Below, in pieces: positions 1 through 5,838 of a stretch of 9,890 nucleotides of DNA. The DNA is taken from positions 1 through 9,890 of the forward strand of contig CAKMMH010000054.1 of assembly GCA_927798255.1 (NCBI GenBank), written 5' to 3'. Below the pieces are notes generated by a model. It worked only from the letters and a program-made list of their open reading frames with translations. It was not told where the DNA came from and made no database searches. Origin of the DNA: an uncultured bacterium (GTDB lineage: Bacteria > Bdellovibrionota_C > UBA2361 > CAKMMH01). The translations under genes were made by a program, and so were the position numbers. How positions within the stretch are numbered: the stretch's first letter is position 1; each line of letters begins with the position of its first letter.

Positions 1-2
1 CG

Positions 3-239
3 GATATCAAATTCGGAAAAGTTTGTACATCCCATGTGGAAATCACTGGCAACAAAATTCTTACTGATGATATCGCTAAAAATTTCTTTATTGCAATCAT
101 GGCAACTTTGGGAAAATTTGGCGACTTCTATAGTGCGAGAATTCATTTCAAGGACGCCACGGGCCAACCTCAAATGAAAATGGCTCTTTCTGACGCTTTA
201 ATGAGAAAAATTCTCATGGCTAAGAAAAACGGAAACTAA
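3..239 (+). CDS. C-terminal part of an unidentified protein (5' truncated)
   Basis: The frame is open from the first bases of the window to a TAA at 237-239, so this is the 3' end of a gene that begins outside. A GTG at 36 could serve as a start, but the preceding codons (reading DIKFGKVCTSHVEITGNK) look equally coding, which favours a longer protein. The visible 78 residues contain a hydrophobic alpha-like stretch (FFIAIMATLGKFGDF) followed by a beta-like stretch and a basic tail ending KKNGN. No family is recognised. Base composition is less AT-rich than in most of the window. The gene is closely followed by a strong hairpin terminator at 250-320, which agrees with a real gene end here. It could be the end of a small DNA- or nucleotide-binding protein, but nothing in the sequence proves this. 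Confidence 0.6.
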   Translation, partial: DIKFGKVCTSHVEITGNKILTDDIAKNFFIAIMATLGKFGDFYSARIHFKDATGQPQMKMALSDALMRKILMAKKNGN

Positions 240-249
240 ATCTACTAGC

Positions 250-320
250 TCTCGCATCGAAACTTAAAGGAGTGAACTACTTAAAGGAAGGAACCTTAGT
301 ATCGATGCGAGGCTTTTTTT
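250..320 (+). terminator. Long hairpin with U-tract, terminator of the first gene
   Basis: A perfect 10-bp inverted repeat (CTCGCATCGA at 251-260, TCGATGCGAG at 302-311) is followed by GC and seven T (314-320), the pattern of an intrinsic terminator on the + strand. Pairing continues inwards with ACT (262-264)/AGT (298-300) and AAGG (267-270)/CCTT (294-297), so the apical part is long, with a loop of about 23 nt. No matching A-run precedes the left arm, so it should not terminate on the - strand. The loop region is unusual in carrying two Shine-Dalgarno-like words (AAAGGAG at 267-273, AAAGGAAGG at 283-291). A small RNA or a regulated attenuator is therefore an alternative to a plain terminator. 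Confidence 0.75.
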
Positions 321-342
321 AAATTCTTAATCTTTATAATTT

Positions 343-675
343 TTATCTTAAGAATGCTAATCTTTCTTGCAAGTTTGCATCATCTGTAGAAGACTCATAC
401 ATACGAAGATTGTTTTGCAAAAATTGTGGATCTAAATCAAGTTGCAGAGCAATCCATGCAAAACTAAAAGGAACCTTTGGAGTAAGCTCACTAAATATCC
501 ACTGTCTTGCACTTCTTACAACATGACGTTCGCAACGAGCTTGTCCGAAAGCATCACATATAGCACGTGACAAAACTGCTGCAAGTAAATTTCTTTCAGG
601 TTTGATAGCGGAGTGACTATCTTGTGAATCTTGAAATTCAGAATCAAAATAATTAATAGCTGATAAATTACTCAT
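343..675 (-). CDS. Small conserved-type hypothetical protein (110 aa)
   Basis: The frame is also open from an ATG at 732, but the start is placed at ATG 675 (MSNLSAINYF). That ATG is preceded by a CGGAG Shine-Dalgarno at 685-689 with 9-nt spacing, and a promoter-like pair lies at 705-732, on top of the longer start. The 110-residue protein has a short polar N-terminus (1-27) and a helical basic/Cys segment (28-60, RCERHVVRSARQW). It ends with a segment reading VPFSFAWIALQLDLDPQFLQ at 68-87. A Trp-Ile, then PFSF, then a hydrophobic L-LDP pattern resembles small uncharacterised bacterial proteins of similar size that end in an FSF-x3-LxLDPxxL element, probably a helix-turn-helix-like fold. That resemblance is from memory and no function is known. 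The gene is monocistronic, and no terminator is visible downstream on its strand. Its base composition is less AT-rich than the flanking spacer, which supports coding. Confidence 0.75.
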   Translation of the reverse strand: MSNLSAINYFDSEFQDSQDSHSAIKPERNLLAAVLSRAICDAFGQARCERHVVRSARQWIFSELTPKVPFSFAWIALQLDLDPQFLQNNLRMYESSTDDANLQERLAFLR

Positions 676-684
676 ACGACTTTT

Positions 685-689
685 CTCCG
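685..689 (-). promoter_or_regulatory. Shine-Dalgarno site that fixes the start at 675
   Basis: On the - strand the sequence CGGAG lies 9 nt before the ATG at 675. The upstream in-frame ATG at 732 has no comparable purine-rich site, so this decides the start in favour of the 110-residue product. Confidence 0.6.
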
Positions 690-704
690 ATATGAGGTTA
701 AAAA

Positions 705-732
705 ATTTTAAGGTAAAACATTTGATTAACAA
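705..732 (-). promoter_or_regulatory. Probable sigma70-type promoter of the 110-aa gene
   Basis: On the - strand there is a -35-like TTGTTA (727-732), a 16-bp spacer and a -10-like TAAAAT (705-710). The predicted transcript would begin near 698 and give a short leader of about 23 nt containing the Shine-Dalgarno at 685-689. Because the region is AT-rich, chance matches are common. The agreement with the ribosome site and start is what raises this above background. Confidence 0.4.
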
Positions 733-1383
733 AATTTCTCAATTAAAAAGAAAACCAAAAAATTTACCCAACGGCTTTAATAATTTTTTAATATTGTTTT
801 ATAATTATTTTTAACCTAAATTTGCTACCACCTTAATTTCTCCTTTACTTTTAAATAGTTATTAAAAATCTCATAATTCCTATCAAGTTAAAAGAAAAAT
901 TATAACCTCATAATAACTTATAAAAATTTAATTAAAGTAAAATACTTAATAAAACAAACATTTAAGTAATAGTTACTTTAAGCAAACTAAACTAACGATT
1001 CTGTTTTTATAATTTTATTTTAAAATAGTCAAGGAAATTCTGTAATATTTTTAAGTAAATACAATATTTTTTTACGTTAACTAATTTAAACTAAAGATAG
1101 AGAATAAAATATCATATAAATTCAATAAGTTACATAATTAATTTAGTTATTACAACTGGTTACCAAGATTACCTATAATAAAACAATGTTTATTTATAGT
1201 TGTAAATGTTAAATTCGCATTTTCTAATATATAAATACCCATAAATCAAAATTAAATAATCCCTAATTATTTTAGCTAAATGTTTTACTTTTATTTCAAT
1301 TTTATATATACTCGAGTTTACATTTTTGATTATATTTTTATTTATCATAATTTTACGATTTTTAAATTGAAAGGAATTTTTTA
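733..1383. other. Gene-free, extremely AT-rich spacer
   Basis: About 650 bp lie between the divergent 110-aa gene and the RRM-bS18 gene. All six frames are broken by frequent stops and no coding-like stretch is visible. It holds the probable promoter of the 110-aa gene at its left end, a perfect TATAAT at 1174-1179, a weak 8-bp inverted pair (TTACAACT 1150-1157 / AGTTGTAA 1198-1205) and another TATAAT at 1008-1013 without a convincing -35. No tRNA, repeat array or obvious riboswitch was recognised. It could contain an unrecognised small RNA or a binding region, or be plain non-coding spacer. Confidence 0.5.
1150..1179 (+). promoter_or_regulatory. Candidate promoter of the RRM-bS18 gene
   Basis: A perfect -10 hexamer TATAAT (1174-1179) is preceded at 18 bp by a poor -35-like TTACAA (1150-1155). 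If it is used, the mRNA starts near 1186 and carries an untranslated leader of roughly 200 nt before the ATG at 1384. The -35 is weak, and other AT-rich hexamers closer to the gene could serve instead, so this is tentative. Confidence 0.3.
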
Positions 1384-1917
1384 ATGAAAAACAAGTTGTT
1401 TATAAGCAATTTAGACTTTAGTATTACCCAAGATCAACTAGAAGATATTTTTAATGAAGTTGGAAATTTTATAGGTATTGTTATTGCTACTGACAAAGAT
1501 TCTCGTTCAAGAGGGTTTGCATTTGTAGAAATGAAAGATGAAGAAAGTGCTCAAAAAGCAGTTGATGTTCTTAATAATAGAGAAATCAATGGTCGTCCTA
1601 TGAAAGTTAGCTTTGACCGTGGTAAGAATCAAGATAATTTAAAAGCTGGCGAAAAAGCACAAGGACAAGTAAAAGAACAACTTCCTCCTATTCAAAGAAT
1701 GCAATTATTCAAGAAGAAGAAAAAACTTGATCCATTTATAGATGATCCAAATTTAACTATCGATTATAGAGATGTTATTTTACTTTCTAAGTTTATAAGT
1801 GAAAAAGGGAAAATTCTTTCAAGAAAACTTACTGGGCTAACAGCTCACAACCAAAGAAAAGTTGCAAAAGCTATTAAACGTTCTCAAAACTTAGGATTAA
1901 TGGCATTTAATAAATAA
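1384..1917 (+). CDS. RRM RNA-binding domain fused to ribosomal protein bS18
   Basis: This 177-residue protein joins two RNA-binding modules. Residues 1-80 form an RRM: RNP2 is LFISNL (5-10), RNP1 is RGFAFVEM (43-50), and the order is beta-alpha-beta-beta-alpha-beta, as in the small single-RRM proteins of cyanobacteria and other bacteria. A polar linker (81-103) follows. Residues 104-175 match ribosomal protein bS18: a basic QLFKKKKKLDPF start, then IDYRDVILLSKFISEKGKI and AHNQRKVAKAIKRSQNLGL. These align residue for residue with the E. coli core (IDYKD-x2-L--YI-E-GKI ... QR-LARAIKRAR-L-LL). bS18 binds 16S rRNA with bS6 on the small-subunit platform. Family members are normally about 75 residues, so this one is complete plus an added domain. 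The start is supported by GAAAGGAA (1369-1376), 8 nt from the ATG. The gene stands alone, without rpsF, ssb or rplI, and ends at a strong terminator. It may be the genome's only bS18 or a specialised second copy, and the window cannot tell. Domain identity is confident; the role of the RRM is inference. Confidence 0.93.
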   Translation: MKNKLFISNLDFSITQDQLEDIFNEVGNFIGIVIATDKDSRSRGFAFVEMKDEESAQKAVDVLNNREINGRPMKVSFDRGKNQDNLKAGEKAQGQVKEQLPPIQRMQLFKKKKKLDPFIDDPNLTIDYRDVILLSKFISEKGKILSRKLTGLTAHNQRKVAKAIKRSQNLGLMAFNK

Positions 1918-1947
1918 TTGCATCTTTAAGTTTTAAGTATAGTTTAT

Positions 1948-1987
1948 CAAAAAGCGCCTTAGAAAATATTTTTTAAGGCGCTTTTTG
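1948..1987. terminator. Bidirectional intrinsic terminator
   Basis: A perfect 14-bp inverted repeat (CAAAAAGCGCCTTA at 1948-1961 and its complement at 1974-1987) encloses an A/T loop that can pair further. The GC-rich core GCGCC/GGCGC is flanked by an A-run on the left and a T-run on the right, so it gives a U-tract on both strands. It lies 30 bp after the RRM-bS18 stop and 9 bp after the stop of the convergent 78-codon ORF, so it can end both transcripts. Confidence 0.9.
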
Positions 1988-1995
1988 TTTATGAC

Positions 1996-2232
1996 TTAAT
2001 TATCAGCTAACAGTAAAGCTTTTAGTGTTTCGTTATATCTATTCTTAATATAAGTTTCGATATTTTTTTCTGAAAGAGTAGATAATAATTCTTTAATAAC
2101 TTTCTCAAAATCAATTTTACGTTTCATTTCAAGACTAAAACTTTCGTAAATATCCCTAATAAATTTTTTATAATTATTAGAATCATCTCGACTTTGAGAC
2201 ATAAGCATCATGACTAACATTATAGTAAGCAT
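1996..2232 (-). CDS. Small hypothetical protein, or detached C-terminal end of the mosaic protein
   Basis: An ORF of 78 codons runs from ATG 2232 to TAA at 1996. The product starts with a Met/Leu/Ile-rich hydrophobic run (MLTIMLVMMLM, 1-11) and is then a charged, helix-prone chain (NYKKFIRDIYESF, KVIKELLSTL, IETYIKNRYNETLKALL). No family is recognised. The start is poorly supported. Only AAGAAAG sits directly against the ATG, and ATG 2220 or 2202 are alternatives. The frame is also open upstream for 27 codons back to the stop of the 1132-aa gene at 2314-2316 and is the same frame, with K/R/E/I-rich content that looks coding. It may therefore be a separate co-transcribed gene, or the end of a once longer mosaic protein cut by a stop codon. 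A terminator lies just beyond its end. Confidence 0.5.
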   Translation of the reverse strand: MLTIMLVMMLMSQSRDDSNNYKKFIRDIYESFSLEMKRKIDFEKVIKELLSTLSEKNIETYIKNRYNETLKALLLADN

Positions 2233-2313
2233 CTTTCTTGTTTCGTTTACTCTTTCTATAATACGCTTTTCTATGTCCTTTTTGTTTCTAATTTTTTTAT
2301 ATTTATTAATTCT

Positions 2314-5300
2314 TTATTTTAATATTTTTTCTAATAGTGCTTTTTCCCTTAAATCATAATCTTTCAAATTCTTTAAAATTACAAAAAGACCTTTCTCTTC
2401 TTTTAAAGCTAATATTAAATCTTCTTTCTTTATTGATTCATTATCAATTTTATCATTAATTTTTTTAGCTTTTGAATTTTCATTTGTAGTTTCTAAAATC
2501 TTATCAGCCTGATTCCCATAAGATAATTCATTAAGATTTCTAGCACTCTCTTCTAAATTTTTTTCTGATACTTTTTCTTTATCAACATTAGAAATTTCAT
2601 TATCACTCTTTTCTTTAACACTTACATTATTATCTTTTGTAAATTCATCACTAATTTTATCATCACAAACATTCAATTTTTTATTTAAAATAATACTTAC
2701 AACTTGTTCTTTATTTTTTGACACATTTTCTTTTTTATCACTTGATAATTTTTGACTAATAACTATTTCTTCATTGTCAGTATTATCTAAAATTAATTTA
2801 TTAACTTCATTATTTACAACTTGATTCTTATCATTATCCTTAGGCGTAAAATTTTCTTTTTCGAACTTTTGCAGTTCTCTTGTAAATTTATTCAAGATTT
2901 CATTCAAAGTATCATTTAAAACATTATCTTCTTTATTTTTTAATAAACTTTCTTCTTGGTCTTTAGAAAGTTTTTGTAGTACAAAAACTTCATTTTTATC
3001 TTTTCTAGAATTTAGTATTTTTCTATTGTTATTAATAATTTTATTATTAACAAAATCTTCTTTTAAACTTACATTATTAAGTTCTGTAACCTCACTTACA
3101 ACATTATTTAAAATCTTATTTTTAACGTCATTAAATTCTTCATTATTTCGAAATACTTGTTCTCCCTTATCCTTTGATAATTCTTGCTCGATAAAAATTT
3201 CTTGTTTGTTATTATCTAAGTTTATCAATTTATTTTCATGATTAATAATTTGCCTTTCCTCATCTTGTAAACTTTCTTCATTATGTAATGGAGTATAAGT
3301 AAACTCTCTTATTAGACCAGTTAACACTTCATTTAATACTTTTTCTTCCTGGCTCATTGATGAATTTTCGTCTTGATTATTAGAATATTTTTTAGCCACA
3401 TAAAAATCTTCTTCATCATCTTTTAAGATTTGTTTATTAGCATTATTGTTTATAACTTCTCCCTCATTTCCTCCCTCGTCTTCTAGTTCAGTATTTTTAG
3501 CTTTTGATGCACTGTTATCTCCCTTTAAACCATCAGCTAAACTTTCCTCTTGATTAACTGATGAATTTACATTTTCTCTTCCTTTGTTAACTACATAAAA
3601 TACACCTTCATCACTATTAACATCTTTTAAATTATTTGAATTATTAGTAGCTTCTTCTTGACTTCCATCCCCTTCATCTTTTTTTAATTTATCATTACTC
3701 ACACTTTGCGCACCATCATCACCACTTGCATCCTCAGTTAAAATCTCTTTTTGCACATTTTCAGGATTAGGATTTTGCTGTGCTACATTTTGAGAAGGTA
3801 CTACTTGTACTTCACTAGAAACATTTTCTTGTTTTGCATTATTTTTACTTCCTAAAGAATTCTCTTCTTCTACACTTTCACTTTCATTAATAGGATTGCT
3901 TGTAGACTGTCCTTTTATTACTTCACTTTCTTTATCATTACTTTTTTTATCACTATCTTTGTCTTGATCTTCTAGAGATAACGAATTAAGAAAACTACCT
4001 AAAGGAACAGGGATAAATCCAGTAAGTGGCATTAACTTTTCTCCACTTTCTGTGGCAACTCTTGCAAATTTAACACCTTCTTTAACCCAAACAGAAGTAT
4101 TTTTTGGAATCGCCATTTGCTCTCCCGCAGTCAACCATTTTCCCGTTCCCACACCGAGTATTCCCTCGCCTTTTTTAATAAACTTCATCTTCTCGCCAGT
4201 TTTTACAAAAGAAGTACCCGCTTTCTTTGCAATTTCTTCTGCCTTAGCTATTTTTCTTGCTATAGCTAACGATGCAATACCACCTAGACCTCCATCGATT
4301 GCGCCACTTGCTGCACCTTTTAAGCCTTCATTTAAAACTCGCTTTCCTAATCCTTCGCCATCGTTTAATCCTAATTTAGCTTCTGCCGTTCCCCTTACAG
4401 CTTCTATTGAAGCATGAGCCACACCTTCAATTGCAGCGCCAGCACCAGCGCCAGCTGCAATCCCTATCGCAGCTCCACCTATTCCTCCTCCTGCAGCAGT
4501 AGCAGCAGCACCACCTGCTACTAATCCTGCGCCTCCTGACGCTACTCCAAGAGCTACTAAATCAACTGTTAAAGCTATTTCTAAACCTGTTTCTGTATTT
4601 GTAAAATTTTCATCTACTTTTTGAAAAGCTTCGTTAACTTTTGAATAGGATACCGAAACTACAAATTTTCTTCCATCTAGGGTACTATTAACTCTTTCTT
4701 GTAATCTTTTACTTTTTTCTACTAACTCTTCTCTTAATTTACTAAGCTCTTGTGTTTTTCCTTCTTTTTTAGCTACTTCAATTCTTTTTTGAATATCTAT
4801 TATCTCTTTTTTTGCATTATCAAAATATTCCCTTTCTCTCTCTAAATTTTCTAATTGAGTTTTTCTTTGTGCTAAAACTTCTTTATCAGCCTCTACTGTT
4901 TCTTTTGCTGCCTTCTTTGTACCAAAAGCCCATGATATCGCACCTGAATGTTTTTTTAGGAACTCCTGTGATGCTGTTAAATTTTTCCCCGCACCATTTA
5001 CTTGTTCTTTAAGAGATTTTTCTTTTTTAGATAACTCATCATCTATGCTTTGTAAAAACTTCTCTATATTTGCAAAATTTTCTACATCTTCCTTATTAGC
5101 TTCACTAGTTGTATCTCTTGTATCCGATCCCGTCTTTAAAGCAGCAATTAAATCTCCACTTTTTACTAACGAATCTAATGCATTTATGACATTTTGAATA
5201 TCATATGCGCTTTTAGCACTATTTGAGTTAGTAAAATTTTCATCAAGTTCATCTAAATTATTATCAATGATATGATTATCAACTAAAATTTTTGTTAACG

Positions 5301-5712
5301 TAGGCCATAAATTTTTTCTTGTCTTTAATTTTTTAGTTAAACCTAAGAACTCAAAAAATATATAATCAGCGACATTAGGATTATCTTTTAAAAATCCTAC
5401 TAATTGTATCTTTCCATCTTGTGTTATTACGCCCTGATTTAATTCATTTATTAAATTTTCAATTTGAGAAACTTGTCTTAACCGTTCTCTTTCAATATCT
5501 GTACTTTGTTGCTTGCTATTAACAGTGACTCCATCAATTTTTGCATTTTTTTGACTAAATTGCTTACTAACAGTAGAACGTAAATCTTCTTGAGGTTTTA
5601 AGCTCTGATTTGATGAAGACTCTGAAGTTAACGATTGTGTTAGGTTAGAACTATCTTTAGAGACCCCCTGATTAGTAGTATTATTTGGATTAATTTTAGG
5701 GAAATCTTCCAT
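2314..5712 (-). CDS. Large mosaic protein with coiled coil, glycine-zipper core and repeat tail (unknown function)
   Basis: This 1132-residue protein is not recognised as any family. Residues 1-75 are Ser/Gln/Asn-rich and likely disordered, with no signal peptide. Residues 76-200 are mixed helical. Residues 205-345 are a charged heptad-like coiled coil (KEVLAQRKTQLENLEREREYF and similar). Residues 376-435 are a hydrophobic Gly/Ala segment with many GxxxG-type spacings (GGAGLVAGGAAATAAGGGIGG), and a second Gly/Ala patch is at 462-485. Such segments can insert into membranes or pack as helical bundles. Residues 500-575 look folded (WVKEGVKFARV, PLTGFIPVPLG). Residues 580-1085 are an acidic, Asn/Lys-rich, probably disordered tail with five degenerate repeats from about 704. 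The last 45 residues are helical. The layout resembles secreted pore-forming translocators, phage tape-measure proteins or large surface-associated proteins, but no secretion genes are nearby, so this is only analogy. The gene has its own promoter (5750-5778). The Shine-Dalgarno is weak (AAAGAT, about 8 nt before ATG 5712). Codons for the Gly/Ala core are much richer in GC than the tail, mostly because of amino-acid content. Confidence 0.85.
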   Translation of the reverse strand: MEDFPKINPNNTTNQGVSKDSSNLTQSLTSESSSNQSLKPQEDLRSTVSKQFSQKNAKIDGVTVNSKQQSTDIERERLRQVSQIENLINELNQGVITQDGKIQLVGFLKDNPNVADYIFFEFLGLTKKLKTRKNLWPTLTKILVDNHIIDNNLDELDENFTNSNSAKSAYDIQNVINALDSLVKSGDLIAALKTGSDTRDTTSEANKEDVENFANIEKFLQSIDDELSKKEKSLKEQVNGAGKNLTASQEFLKKHSGAISWAFGTKKAAKETVEADKEVLAQRKTQLENLEREREYFDNAKKEIIDIQKRIEVAKKEGKTQELSKLREELVEKSKRLQERVNSTLDGRKFVVSVSYSKVNEAFQKVDENFTNTETGLEIALTVDLVALGVASGGAGLVAGGAAATAAGGGIGGAAIGIAAGAGAGAAIEGVAHASIEAVRGTAEAKLGLNDGEGLGKRVLNEGLKGAASGAIDGGLGGIASLAIARKIAKAEEIAKKAGTSFVKTGEKMKFIKKGEGILGVGTGKWLTAGEQMAIPKNTSVWVKEGVKFARVATESGEKLMPLTGFIPVPLGSFLNSLSLEDQDKDSDKKSNDKESEVIKGQSTSNPINESESVEEENSLGSKNNAKQENVSSEVQVVPSQNVAQQNPNPENVQKEILTEDASGDDGAQSVSNDKLKKDEGDGSQEEATNNSNNLKDVNSDEGVFYVVNKGRENVNSSVNQEESLADGLKGDNSASKAKNTELEDEGGNEGEVINNNANKQILKDDEEDFYVAKKYSNNQDENSSMSQEEKVLNEVLTGLIREFTYTPLHNEESLQDEERQIINHENKLINLDNNKQEIFIEQELSKDKGEQVFRNNEEFNDVKNKILNNVVSEVTELNNVSLKEDFVNNKIINNNRKILNSRKDKNEVFVLQKLSKDQEESLLKNKEDNVLNDTLNEILNKFTRELQKFEKENFTPKDNDKNQVVNNEVNKLILDNTDNEEIVISQKLSSDKKENVSKNKEQVVSIILNKKLNVCDDKISDEFTKDNNVSVKEKSDNEISNVDKEKVSEKNLEESARNLNELSYGNQADKILETTNENSKAKKINDKIDNESIKKEDLILALKEEKGLFVILKNLKDYDLREKALLEKILK
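2563..3603 (-). repeat. Five degenerate coding repeats of 65-74 residues
   Basis: Within the tail of the 1132-aa protein a short hydrophobic motif flanked by acidic and basic residues recurs: VFYVVNK (704), DFYVAKK (769), EIFIEQELSKD (838), EVFVLQKLSKD (908) and EIVISQKLSSD (982). The key hydrophobic residues are spaced 65, 69, 70 and 74 residues apart. Each unit continues with a charged stretch, an L-N-x-L/I helix and an Asn-rich end such as NNKIINNNRKIL. The last three copies are the most similar, also at DNA level (the regions around 2750, 2970 and 3180 share near-identical stretches). This points to tandem duplication followed by divergence. The final copy fades out by about residue 1050. 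Confidence 0.65.
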
Positions 5713-5749
5713 TTATAAATCTTTATATTAAAAAACACACTAAAATACC

Positions 5750-5778
5750 ATTATAGAAAAAAAATACTATTTTGTCAT
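5750..5778 (-). promoter_or_regulatory. Strong sigma70-type promoter of the mosaic gene
   Basis: On the - strand there is a -35 ATGACA (5773-5778, 5 of 6 to consensus), a spacer of exactly 17 bp and a perfect -10 TATAAT (5750-5755). Transcription would start near 5743, leaving a leader of about 30 nt before ATG 5712. This is the best promoter match in the window. It indicates that the mosaic gene is transcribed independently of the upstream phosphofructokinase. Confidence 0.7.
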
Positions 5779-5838
5779 GTTATGATGAAAATTTTAAAAA
5801 AGTGACATTTTTTATTTATCGTATTGAATTTATTAAAA

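Noticed and set aside
676..732. Longer start (ATG at 732) for the 110-aa - strand gene
   Set aside because: There is no ribosome site for it, and the extra residues overlap a promoter-like pair and a Shine-Dalgarno that both serve ATG 675.
3026..3241. + strand Leu/Ser-rich ORF
   Set aside because: It is the complement of the Asn/Lys/Glu-rich repeat tail and a compositional shadow.
4052..4417. + strand ORF of 121 codons opposite the mosaic gene
   Set aside because: It is antisense to the Gly/Ala-rich and folded core of the mosaic protein, Pro/Ala-rich as expected for a complement, and has no ribosome site.
2314..5712. Calling the mosaic protein a type III secretion translocator or phage tape-measure protein
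   Set aside because: The coiled coil plus hydrophobic Gly/Ala segment is suggestive, but no family motif and no secretion or phage genes are nearby.
5790..5838. Terminator after the phosphofructokinase gene
   Set aside because: Only a 5-bp TGTCA/TGACA pairing and A/T runs are present, with no GC-rich stem followed by a U-tract.
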